Shown here one piece after another: positions 46,201 to 58,200 of a stretch of 64,000 nucleotides of DNA. The position numbers and the translations under genes were made by a program. The notes under the pieces are model-generated. The model had not been told where the DNA came from. It saw only the letters and a list, made by a program, of their open reading frames with translations, and made no database searches. The number at the start of each line of letters is the position of its first letter. Within the stretch, counting starts at the first letter, position 1. Source of the DNA: Heloderma charlesbogerti (taxonomy: Eukaryota > Chordata > Lepidosauria > Squamata > Helodermatidae); assembly GCA_026122225.1 (NCBI GenBank), contig JANEZZ010001949.1, positions 1,116,001 through 1,180,000 of the forward strand. The letters are read 5' to 3'.

Positions 46201-49200
46201 TCCACCCCACCCCTCTTCTGGTGTGGCTGCGAGGAGGAGATTATAAGCATTGGTTTCTCATTACATTCACACTGGGAACTCTAGTAGGTTTAAAGTTTAA
46301 ATCATGGTTTGTGCAAACAAGACAGGATCATAAACAACTTTTATTTTGGCTTGTTTCAATAAATCATCATTTAAACAAACCATTGGTTGTCATTCTTGGA
46401 TGTAATCATAAACTGTGGTTAGTTTTAAACCAGGAAGCAAATGCTTCCCATTTCGTTTATGGCTGGCCAGAGGAGGAGAAGGTTGCGGGTAACCCATGAC
46501 CGTAAGGCTCATTAACAGCACTAAACTGTGATTTAGCGCTAGGTCCAAACTGGGCTAGATCTTCCCAGAGACCAGGTGCGTGAGGAATTAGTAGTTTGTT
46601 TCAGATTTTTCTGTATCTTAAACTATAAAAATTAGCCCATGGTGGAAATAATTGTTTTCCTGAATCCCCCCTGCATGTTCTTCGGTTTTGAAACTTTGAT
46701 GATTTGGCTGAATATGTTTGTATTTTATGCTTTATGTTGGAGTTTTTGAGTAACATGAATGCTGTGATCAAAAATTAGTGCCTTTTGGAAGATGGCAGGT
46801 ATGCAATGAATGCTGAAAGACTGTTGCTTGTTTTAATGCAGATAGCCCTCACTTGCATGGTGAAGCTAGCCAAGTGTCGCCCCCTTCTGAGCCAATCCAT
46901 TGTTGAGTCCTTGTTGACACAGCTGCATAGTGCTCAAGATGCTGCCAGGATTCTCATGTGTCATTGCTTGGCAGCCATCGCCATGCAGTTACCTGTTTTA
47001 GGGGATGGAATGCTGGGAGACCTGATGGATCTCTATAAAATGATTGGATGTTCTGCTTCCGATAAACAGCAAGAGCTTTTGGTAAGAAACTTTGATTCAG
47101 GATAATTGTTCTCGATAACAACTGGACCTGTGTGGGATCAGATTGAATAAACCTTTAGTAAACTACTAGCAAAACGAGTTGTAGCCTGTGCACATAACAG
47201 TCAATTTTCTGTTTTGATAAATGGAGTGGAAAGCGCAATGTCTTTACAAGGTTGCTGTCTTTTTGCCAACTTTTCTCATCCTGGGATATATCTTTGACAT
47301 CCATTTTTGCAAGACTACTTACTTCTCTTCAGATTTCTGGCTATCAAAACAACTGTAGATAAATGTGTAGTGTATTTAGATAGTAATTTTATATAAGAGT
47401 TTTGTCATTCCTGGTCTATCTGTGATACTAGAAGAATGTGACTACGAATTCACAAGAGGGTAAAAATGCCGTATGGCAAACCATCATGTTGCCACAAGAT
47501 TGAAATCATATCTGAATAGCTACTTTAGATTAGGTCAAGGACAAATCTGTCAGTGGTTGTCAGGGATGCTTTGACTTGGATTCCTACACTTGAGCAGGGA
47601 ATTGGACTCGATGGTCTTATAGGCCCCTTCCAACCCTACTATTCTATCATTCTGCCCATGAGGCTCCAAAGCACAACCTATATTTTCAAAGCTGATACTC
47701 TTTTAACAGATATGAGGGATTGCTGTTGCCTGTATGCTTTGCTTTTGGCCTTTGTAATGGCTTTGTTGGCTGGGGATGATGGGAATTGTAGCCCAACACA
47801 TCTGGAAGGCCCCAGATTGGGGAAGGCTGATCTAAGTGTTCATTCAGTAGACAGAATGGAGAGCTTGATAGACTATTGGCTTTTAAAATTAATGAATGTC
47901 GCTAGACCCCTTGGAGAGCCGTGAAGTAAATGTGATGATTGGAGGAGCTGACATTATTATTTATATAGTGCAGGGGTGGGGAAATTCAGCTAGAGGGCCA
48001 AATTGCATTTCAGAGAAGTGCTTAGGGGCTGCATTCCAGTGATGGGTGGGGCCAAAGGAAGCAGGAATGGGATCAAAATACAACACACACACACACACCT
48101 AGCATATTTCAGCTTAAAGCTCTTACTGCCAGTAACTAAGTCTTAGGAGAGCCATTTCAACCTTTTAGAATCAGGGGGGAAACTGCAGAAAAGCTGGGAA
48201 ACCACCAAACGATCGGTAGTTGGGGGAACAGGGGTAGGGCCAGGGGAAGGGGTGTGACCCTCTAGAGAATCCCAGACGGCCAGATTTGGCCCTGGGTCTG
48301 AGGTTCCCCACTCCTGATATAGTGCCTTGCCATTATACAGTCAGAGAGAAACCCCCGCAGAAAGACCCTTTCTGAAGTGTACAGCCAAAAAGACACAAGA
48401 TGTGTAAACATAGGAGTGGGAGTGATAGGGAGTTCAAAGTTCAGTAGAAGAAGAGATCAGTAATCCAAGAAAATCCATCCAGGAAAGCATGAGAGATCAG
48501 TTTTGAGAAGTTTCTTGCCCACAGGAAAAGATGCAGCGGAACGAATGCCAGTAGGAAGACAATTCTGAAGGTTAAGGCAGATAACCAAGAAAGGAGAAGT
48601 AGGAGAGACCACAGACCTACTGTGTGGCTTTAACAAGGAGACATGTGAGAATAGGAAGGGGACAAACAGCTGAAGAAGAGATGAAGGTCAGAAAATGAAG
48701 GAGAAAAAATGAAGGAGAAAAAAGAAGAGCAAGGAAATGGGTTGATTTAAGAATGAGAGAATTTTAATTGTAATGCTGTAGGCGTATATGAAAGGAAGCC
48801 AGTGCACTGTTTAGAACAGAAGATGCTGTTCTTATTCATGCAACAAAGGCGTCTGCACCCCAAATCTAAAACATGTTCACTCGGGAGGAGTAAATCCCAT
48901 CTGTTTCAGTGTGACTTTCTGCTTAGGAAAGTTGCAGCCTTATTATTCTGAATCCCTGTTCATTCCAGTAGGTGGCTCAGCGGGCCTGGTCTTTGCAAAC
49001 ACAGTGGAAAGTGTGTTCAAGATCAATGTTAGGCTTGAAGCTCAGTTGGAAGTGACCTTGGGATCAGAGTGGCTAAGCTTTCAAACCAAAGTTATAGAAG
49101 ATTATTCAGACATAATCTTAAACCATAGTTTAGCCTTATGAGTATGAACCTTCAGCTCCCTCTTCCCTACTTCCATCCCTCAGATGCAGTGATTAAATAC

Positions 49201-52200
49201 TTCCATTTCTGGTTTAGCAGCAAACCATAGTTCATTGTTGCATCCAAACCTAGCAGTTGTAGTGGTGGTGGTATTATTATTATTAATAATAATAATATTA
49301 ATAATAGTTAAAATAAGCAAATAATATATGTTCATTGTATTGTATTATACAATATGCAGAAAAATCAATCTTCTTCCAATATCCTCAAAATAAAGTCTGA
49401 TACAAGAATAAACTTGAATGAAGTATGAGGTGGAAATACCACAAAATATATACCGTATTTCTTAACATAAATCTTTCAAGAAGAATGTAGAGAAAAATAA
49501 TATTTCACATTGGGATATATTAAATACTTTTTACAGTAACCAATAAAAGATTTCTGCTTTTCTTTAAAGGCCCCTTTTTAATGTCTGCATTATTGCTATG
49601 GACCACTAAACCAGCCAAATTTAGCTTGTTTTGAAGCTGCATTTGACTTGTATAGTGCTCCATAGTAGCTATGGAGCTCTATGCAGGTCAAATTTAGCTT
49701 CAGAACAAGCTAAATTTGGCCAGTTTAGTGCTTTGTAGCGCTAATGTGGCCATCTTGTGTGTAAAAAAAGTAGGGGGTTTGCCTCTGCGGGAGGCGCTGG
49801 CTGCATGGGGCCCATGTGTTGCCCACCCCTGGTGTAAACCATGGTTTTCTCACAATCTGGGATTGCATACGACACTTAGATCATGTTTTATGATCATGAT
49901 TCTGGTTGGGAGGCAAATTATGGTTTGCTGGTAAACAAAGAGCTCAAATATTAATTGCTCTGTGCAGTGGTGGGGAGGAGGGAGCATGTGAACCCAAGGC
50001 TCATGCTCCTAATGCTAAACCAGTTCAGCATGTTTTGTTAGCCTCTGAGCGTTTTGTTTTTCATTCAGCCTTGGCCTATTAATTCTTTCTTCATTAGGTC
50101 TCTCTTGCTACTGTGATATTTGTTGCCAGTCAAAAGACTTTATCCTCTGAAGTGAAAACTGTTATCAAACACCAGCTTGAAAATGTCTCCAATGGGTGGA
50201 CAGCTTACAGAATAGCCAGGCAAGCTTCCAGAATGGTATGTGGGATCAATGATTATGACTCAGGTTTTTCAGAAAGCAAGGCTAAACAACTGCAGTCAAA
50301 TTTTATTCTTTGTACTTATTTCTACAGGCAATTTAAAAATATGTTTTTTGGGGGGGGTTAAGGGAACCTTGTATTGGAGGCTGTGATGTGGAGTGGCTGC
50401 ATTTTTGCTGGACTGGAGTCACTTGCTCTATCCCAAGGAAAAATGGGACTTAAAATAGAGTTAGAATATGTGAGAGTGTGCCAAATTAAAATTAAAACCC
50501 CTCAGCTGCTTGCCAAATCAAGCTATTCTTCACAAAAGTTGGACGATGCCATTAGGAGCATGATGGGTTCTGAATACTGCTGTGCATACCAGCCTTGCTC
50601 CATCTGGCACCCTCCAGTTTGGCCATGCTCATGGGAGATGATGGGAGTTGTGATTCAATACATCTGATGAACACCAGGTTAGGGAAGGCTAATTGTTGAT
50701 GGGAGCTTATGTCCTGAGCGGGGGCACCATTTCAGTGGGGAAGGGAAGATTCCCAGCAAGGTTCAAATGCCCGATCCATGGATATATTCAAGTTATAAAT
50801 TCCAACACTGCTTTTTTTTTTTTTTTAAGCATTAACTTTATTTCGGATATGTCTCAGTTTCTGTTGTCTCATTTACTGAAGTGCCGATATCGTTGTGCTC
50901 TTTCTTTGACTGTGTTGTCTCCTGTTGCCCTCCGCAGGGTAACCATGGCATGGCGAGAGAACTCTATCAAAGCTTGCTGACTCAGGTGGCTTCAGAACAC
51001 TTCTACTTCTGGCTAAACAGTTTGAAGGAGTTCTCCCATGCAGAGCAGTGCCTAACAGGACTGCAAGAGGATGATTATAGCTCAGCGCTTTCTTGCATTG
51101 CTGAGTCACTAAAATCTTATCACAGAGGAATAGCATCCTTAACGGTCAGTGTAAATTCCTTTTTTTCCCTTCTTCTTGCTCATTGCAGATCTGTAGGTTA
51201 AAGCAGTTGTCCTTTCACTTGTTCTGTTTTTAGGTAGACTCTAAAAGGCTTTCAAAAAAGCAATGGTGTGTTCACGCCCTGTCTGTTTCCACTGTGTGCT
51301 GGAACGTGGAGCTTCAAGGGAACTGTTGTTTCAGCAATGATTCACCTCTGGCTGAGAGCTTATAAAGAGGCCCCACCCCTTTCTGGCTGCCTGCCAGGCC
51401 CTGATCTAGGCTGGTGCTTACATGAGTTTTGCCCTCCTCCCAAGTAGACCCCTGTGCACCTAGCTGGCCACTTCATTAGCACCCCTGAAGTTCCTGCGGA
51501 CACACTATCTCCTCTGGTTCTGTGGCCCTGTGGGGGTAATGAGAGCTGAGGCTGATGAGGCTTGTCAAAGAGCCAGCCAGGCAACCAGTGTGGAAACCTC
51601 TGGTCCTGTGGCATAGTTCAAAGGCTTCTCAAGATTGCTGGCAGTGGAGGGGTCCGTTGGGGGGCCCTGCTTCCCCTGCTCTTCTTTCGAGGAGACCCCA
51701 GGTTCCAGGTCAGGCAGGGCTGAACCTTAACAGATATACTGTCTCAAAACAATCATAGTTTACTCCGTTCATAACTTCAGCGGTGAAGTTCTTCACTTTT
51801 GTACTCTAACCCAATGGGGTGGCCTTCACTAGTGTGGTCAATGCAGAAGTGAAGAGATTTACTCCAGCAATAACTTTGGTAGCTTAATCCAACACTAATT
51901 TCAGCTATAAACTACTGCTGTTTGAGAGAGTAGGTATGAAGACCTCATTCGTTGCTTGGATGGCTGCATGAACTTTTCCCCGGGAATTAGTGTGGAGGAG
52001 GCAGACTTTGCTCAATTTGCAGCCAAGATTACTATTGTTCAATCAGCCAAGTGCCAAAGTTCTGTGAAATGAAGTCTTTCCTCTTTCTCTTGCTTACTTT
52101 ATTTAATCAAATATTGCATTCATTGGAGTGGGACTGTGTTCCGCATTCTTGAAACTTTTCAACAAGAGAGTTAACTGGTACTGTTGCATGGGAAATATTG

Positions 52201-55200
52201 CATGGCATGAGGACTTGCAACTAATTTAGGTTTTGGTTACATAGGTAACACAGTTTGCATATCACTGGCATTTAATACAGTGGGAGTTAAGCTTCATCTT
52301 ATGGATGTGTTGCAGTTACCATGTCATAAAGTTATTGTGGCCTAGTTAATGGCAGATTTGAGAAATGCTGAGTCTGCCACTTAATTTTGAAACAGGTTTA
52401 GGGAGGATGAGATGGGGGAAAGTAATGCATTTGGGCTTTTGCAACTCCTTTATTCCTAAAGTTTCACTCAAGATGTGAATCATGAGCCAGTGTGGTGTAG
52501 TGGTTAAAACATTGGAGTGGGGACCTGGGTTGAAATCCCTACTCATTCCTGGAACTCAGAGGCTACCTTGGCCTGATCTGTGCTTATCTGCCTCACAGGC
52601 TTGTTGTGAGGTTAAAATGGGATAACCCTATATACTGTGTCCTGAGTTTCCTGGGGCTTAGGTGAAATACAAATGTAATAAATATAGCATTGCCATCACC
52701 TATTTCAAATGTATCTCTGAAGGCCAAAAAGCTAGAAATCACTTATTTCTCCTCAGATAGAGCCTGCAGAAAAATGCCTTTGGGGGCGAGATCCATGTAT
52801 TGGTAAGACAGGTTGCCCATACTTGATCTCAAAACTTGCAGGATATACAACTTGTGTCTTCAAAGCTAGTCACTTGGTGAAGTGGGAAGAAGGGGACATA
52901 GGTACATGGCTTATTTAACTCGTCAGTTCTGTTGAATTGCTGCCGTCTTGTGTTTTACAGTGTGAGTGAAAGTGTTTCAGAACAAGGCAATTTGTCAGCT
53001 CAGGCAAGCAGAAATAAAATAGTGCCTGGTTTATATAGAGCATAAAATGTATTTAATTGCTCAACGTGACAAAAATAGTGCCAATTTAAATAGAAGAATC
53101 ACAGTACGAGGAAATGTTGCTTTTGCTTTTGTATGTGCCCTAGGTTGAGCCTTTTATTAACCTAGTAATCATTTTTTTATGAAGCTTTTAAAAGGTGGCC
53201 ATGTAATTTGTTTGTCTGGCTGGGCAAATACTGATTTGGTTGTTTCTTTGTCTTTGGCTCTGCCCTTTTGAGTGGATATGGAAATTACAGAGCTTTTTTG
53301 TTATTAGCTTGGTTATCAGCATCAGCACAGCTATGGCGAAGATGTTCATTGAGAAAATGCTGCTGCTGCAGAAGGCATACAAGTTGTGTCCTTTACAAAT
53401 GTTCTCCTTGTGCCTTCTCTCCCTCTCTTCCTGTCCCCCCCCCCCATTTAATTTGAGTACTCTGGAGAATTCTACAATTGGATTAAGGATTATGAGTTCC
53501 TATGCTTAACTATATTATGGCCCCCTAATATCTTTTGACATCCTTCACAAAGGTGGGACAAATACAGAACATGTCATTCTGCCATATCCTGCCCTCCCTC
53601 TGCCCTTGAAACCTTATGCTCCCCCGGCTGCTGGTTTCTTAATTTTTACAGCCCTGGAAAACACAGCTGCTGCTCCCTTTGCTTGAGGTGGGGCAATGGA
53701 CACACTGTTTTGAGTTTCAAGAAATTCTTGAAGATGCCTAGTGCAGAAAGCAAGATAGTCTTGTAAACCGCTAAAAATTGTAGTAGGGAACCCAACTCTG
53801 TTGAGCACTGAGCACAATGGTTAATCTAGCTCTGATGAATTTACATAAACAAGAAATACCGTGGACAAGGACAGCGGGTATCTTGTGAGTTTTTTGGACA
53901 CAACTCTTACTTCACAGTCCTTGTCCGAAAAGGAGACCTGTTTAGTATCCATACCACTGGCATTCCCAAAATGTCCATTGGTGTACGCCAATGTGTCTTG
54001 AGAGAAGCGCTAGCGCTCTGTAAGAAATTTAATGAAATAATTCAGTGTTGTTTGGCAGCTTTGGCCAAGCTTTCTTCCAATCAGCCTCCTATGAAGGCAG
54101 GAAATTTTGCTTTGCCTCTGCATCAAGAACAACTTGGAAGTTCTAACTGCACTGCTTTGGGGTGTCCACAGTTGGAGCACCAATCCACCCAGACACGCTG
54201 TAGGGGAATGTCTGCTGAGGGTGCATGTGCCACTTCTCTGCCAAATCTCAGCATGGATAGTGCTGCATGTGTGTGTTTGGGGAAGCAGGTCAAAGCATTC
54301 TGAAAGTCTCAAAAAGGGAGCATCCAAACAATCTTTGGGTTTTTTCTGAATCTAAATGGTATAAAATGCTCCCCACCCCCTGCAACTGCAACAACATCCA
54401 AAAGATAGACATGAGCTACTGTCTGTCCACAAGTCCAGTTGCAAAGTCACGTTCTGCTAAGGTTTAATAAATAATCTTACACTATCTAAGCAAATTCCTC
54501 TTTTCATTCTAGGGAAATGATTTCTGAACGATTAAAAGGTATTTGATTTAGTAGTATGTTTGCTTTTGACCAAGCTTATCAACTTCCCCATTTTTGCTTC
54601 TGTGTTGTTGATTTTCCTCAGGCCGCCAGCACACCACTTAACCCTTTGAGCTTTCAGTGCGGGTTTGTCAAACTCCGGATTGATCTTCTTCAGGCTTTCT
54701 CTCAGCTCATCTGCACCTGTAATAGCCTGAAGACTAGTCCCCCACCTGCCATTGCCACGACAATTGCTATGGCTTCAGGCAGTGACCTCCAGCGTTGTGG
54801 ACGCATTTCTAACCAGGCAAGTGCTCTCATTTGCCCCAGTTGTTGTTGAGCACTTACATTTTTGCTTAGATCAATGTGATGAGATGAGGACCATAAGATC
54901 TCTGATCAAAATAAGTGACCAGTAGCAACTGTACAGCCTATCATTTCAGGATGAAGCTCCTATTGCAATGGGCTGCTGGCACAGTACAGGCCTTCTGTAC
55001 ATATGTTTGTTTTTATTGTTTAGATTTTTCTTGTTTAGGATCTCACTCATCCTTGGACACAAAATCTGCTTAATGAGGCCTTGTGGAAGGATTCACTTTA
55101 TATGGAAGCTAGAATGGCCTCCATAAGAAGCATGACCTTTTCAGTTGTAGCCCCACAGATTTGGAATATTCCCAAAAGTACTTACCTTTTCTCCCACCCC

Positions 55201-58200
55201 CTGCCCTCTGGAAGCACCATTAAGACTTTCTTCTCTTAGCATGCCTTTGGCTGTCGGTAAACACAATTCTTCCATGATGTTTTGTGATTTGGTTTATGTT
55301 TTATTCCTTGATTTTAAAGTGGGTTGACTCTTAAAATGGTGTTTGCCACTTTAAAATTTTACTGAAAAGTGGTCTTTTAAACAAATATCTCACATTTCAG
55401 CACCCAAGGAACCACTGAAGTTACCATCAAAGACACTTTAAAAATTAATAAAACATGTAAGAAATTGAAGTGGATTAACAAAATACAAAAGATACCCAAA
55501 AAAAGCAGCATTTTTTTTAAAAAGGCTTCAACCGTCAGATTCCTAAACTTTAGCAGAGCAGAATAGTTTTCATCTTCCTTCTAAAACCCAGGATAAATCC
55601 ATGTGCAGAAGAGTATTCCACAGTAGAATAGGCTCTGCTCCAAATGGATACTAACCTAAACTCAGATTGGAGGATTGTTGGAGGGGGTGTCAGGGAAGTA
55701 TGGCAAAACATGGATGGTGTAGTGGGAAAAAAAGGCTTAAGACAAACAGGCTGGGAAGAGGAAAGCAGACCAAGCAAGAGTGAAGGCAAAGGTGCCTTTC
55801 AACAGGTCAGAGCAAGGCAAAAGTAACCTAAGAGAGAGCTGACAAGTTTGACTTGCAAGCAGTGAGCTAGATTGTGGCCAGCCTGCCAAGAACCTCATGC
55901 TGCTTCCATGTAGAAAGGATGCTGGAAGAAGCCCATAAGTAGGGAAGCTCATGTGGCTTGAGGTGAGGCTGCATTCTAAGGCAGGGTGGAGTTAAGGAGT
56001 GAATCCTGATATCGGGATTGCCATGGTGGGTAGGTCTCTCTGGCACAGAGCCTTTCTAGTTGTCTTAAAGCTGGGAGGGCTCAGTGCAGGGCTGCTGTGA
56101 TGTATTTGGCCTTTTCACTCAACTTTTCACAAACAATCAAGGATGGTGAGCATAAGGATGAGGATATCCCAGATGTAACCATCTCAGTTTGGTTCCGTTT
56201 GCATAGTGTACACTCAACCGTGAGCAATGATTTGTTTTTGTTTCTCCCTTTGCTGTGGCAGATGAAACTCTCCATGGAAGAATTCAGGAACCTAGCTGCC
56301 AGATATGGAGATCTCTATCAATCATCTTTTGATGCAGATTCAGCAACCCTTAGGAATGTGGAGTTGTATCCTGCTGTTTAAAGCACAAGGCCTGGTTATT
56401 TTTCCTGAAGGCATATGCCTTCAGCCCAAAGATTTATTATGGGAGCTTAGGAGATATAAAATCTATAGGGCAAACATAGCTTTCTTATGATTTCAACGTA
56501 TCAGTTTGTTTTTAATGGCAATACCAAACAGTATTGCAGTTCGTTAGACAGAATTCACTGCTAAGGATATGCCTTTCATACCAAGCCAGATAAGTGTTCC
56601 GTCTAGCTCAGTAAAGTCCACCCAATATTGTCCATCTATTAGCAATGGCTTTCCACATTCTCGGGTAGAGGTCTTTCCCAGTCCTGTTATCCAGGATCTT
56701 TTTCTTTTTTTCCAGCTGAATATGTAAGGGATTGAACCAAAAATCCTTTACACCCATCACAAGCATTCTGCCACTAAACAGGACTTGATGTAAAATTGCA
56801 TCGTTGTTTAGATAACATCTGGAGGATTGCATGTTTGATTTTGCTGGCGGCAGGGGTGGTTGGATCTGTAAAGGCAAGGGAACAGGAATCTGCCCAGTAT
56901 CCTCCCACTCTGCTATTTAAGAGGCTCATTTGCTCCACTGCCCTCCTTTTGGAGCAACTTGTTTCTTTGGCAATGAGAATTATTACTGCAAATGAAGCTC
57001 CAGCTCTGTGTAGATCTCCCTTGTTTGCACATATGTCTGAATTGGGCTGTAGCCAATGTTGCTAGGCCACATACCCTGAACTGTCCATTCAGACCCTTTC
57101 TGTCTTTAAGAGAAACTGTCCTCCTCTTTTCATGTTTTGTTGCACAGTTACAAGAGGAAAATGTCAGCTCAGACTATTTATCAGACTCCAGGGAGATTCA
57201 TTTCCCACATATCATGCATGTGTAACAAGTGCACATTTGCCATCAAGTATGTTATTCAAGCACATAAGTAAGGAGGCCTGGGTTGGACTACAGCTCCCTG
57301 CCATGTGTACACATGGTAGTCAAGGTGTCTGCTACCATATAATGGCCCTGTTCAGATAGTAGTTTAGCACTGTGCAAATGAGCGTGGGCGAGCCTTGGGC
57401 TCACGTGCTCCCCACTCCCCTCTTTCCAGCAAAATTGCGTGGAGATTAGAAGCATCCGCTTCATGGTTAAACTAACCACTGCTTGTCATGACATCTGAAC
57501 TGGGGCAAACTGGTGTTAATTTCAATTATGGCTTATTGAAATCATAGTTTCTGATGTAATGACAGACTGCGATTAGCTTCAGCCAGGAAGCAGATTCTAC
57601 CTGTCTCCTCACAACCACACTAGAGAAGGAAAGGAGGGTGGGTGGGGGAGTACATAACCTGAAGTTCTCCCAGGTTCGTTTGTCTGCATTGCAGCCTGGA
57701 TATATGTGTGAAGCAGTCTGTAGGATCCAGCTGCTTGAACCCCATTTTGCGTTATCTCCTCATTGATGAAGGCCAGGCTGTTTGTAATAACTCATGACTA
57801 CCATTTTTATGTACCATATAATACAACATAGATTTTGCATCTTTCATTTGTACACCTTTAACATTATATCAGACAACAGCAGAGTTGCTTACTGATATCA
57901 CATGCAATCGAAGCCCTGATCTTGGATCCTGAATCTGCAAGGTAAGCATGATGCAGCCTTATTTTCTTCACACTTTATCACCCAACCTTTTCACTAATGG
58001 CCATTTAAATTTTAAAAAATGACTGTGAAAAAAAATCCGGCAGTAGTTTATGTAGTTAGTAGTGCTGTGAAATAAAGGTTGCGCAAAGTTACCCACTCTT
58101 TTGACTATATGGTAGAGTCCATTCCTATTGCCCTTTGGTTTATTTATTCATCTGTAACTTCAGTTGTAAATGAAGGCTAAATGGGGCATGTTAATTTAGC

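Noticed and set aside
53614..53817. Minus-strand 67-codon frame (VGFPTTIFSGLQDYLAFC)
   Set aside because: It looks somewhat protein-like but is short, has no splice context and no recognised family; left out as unsupported.
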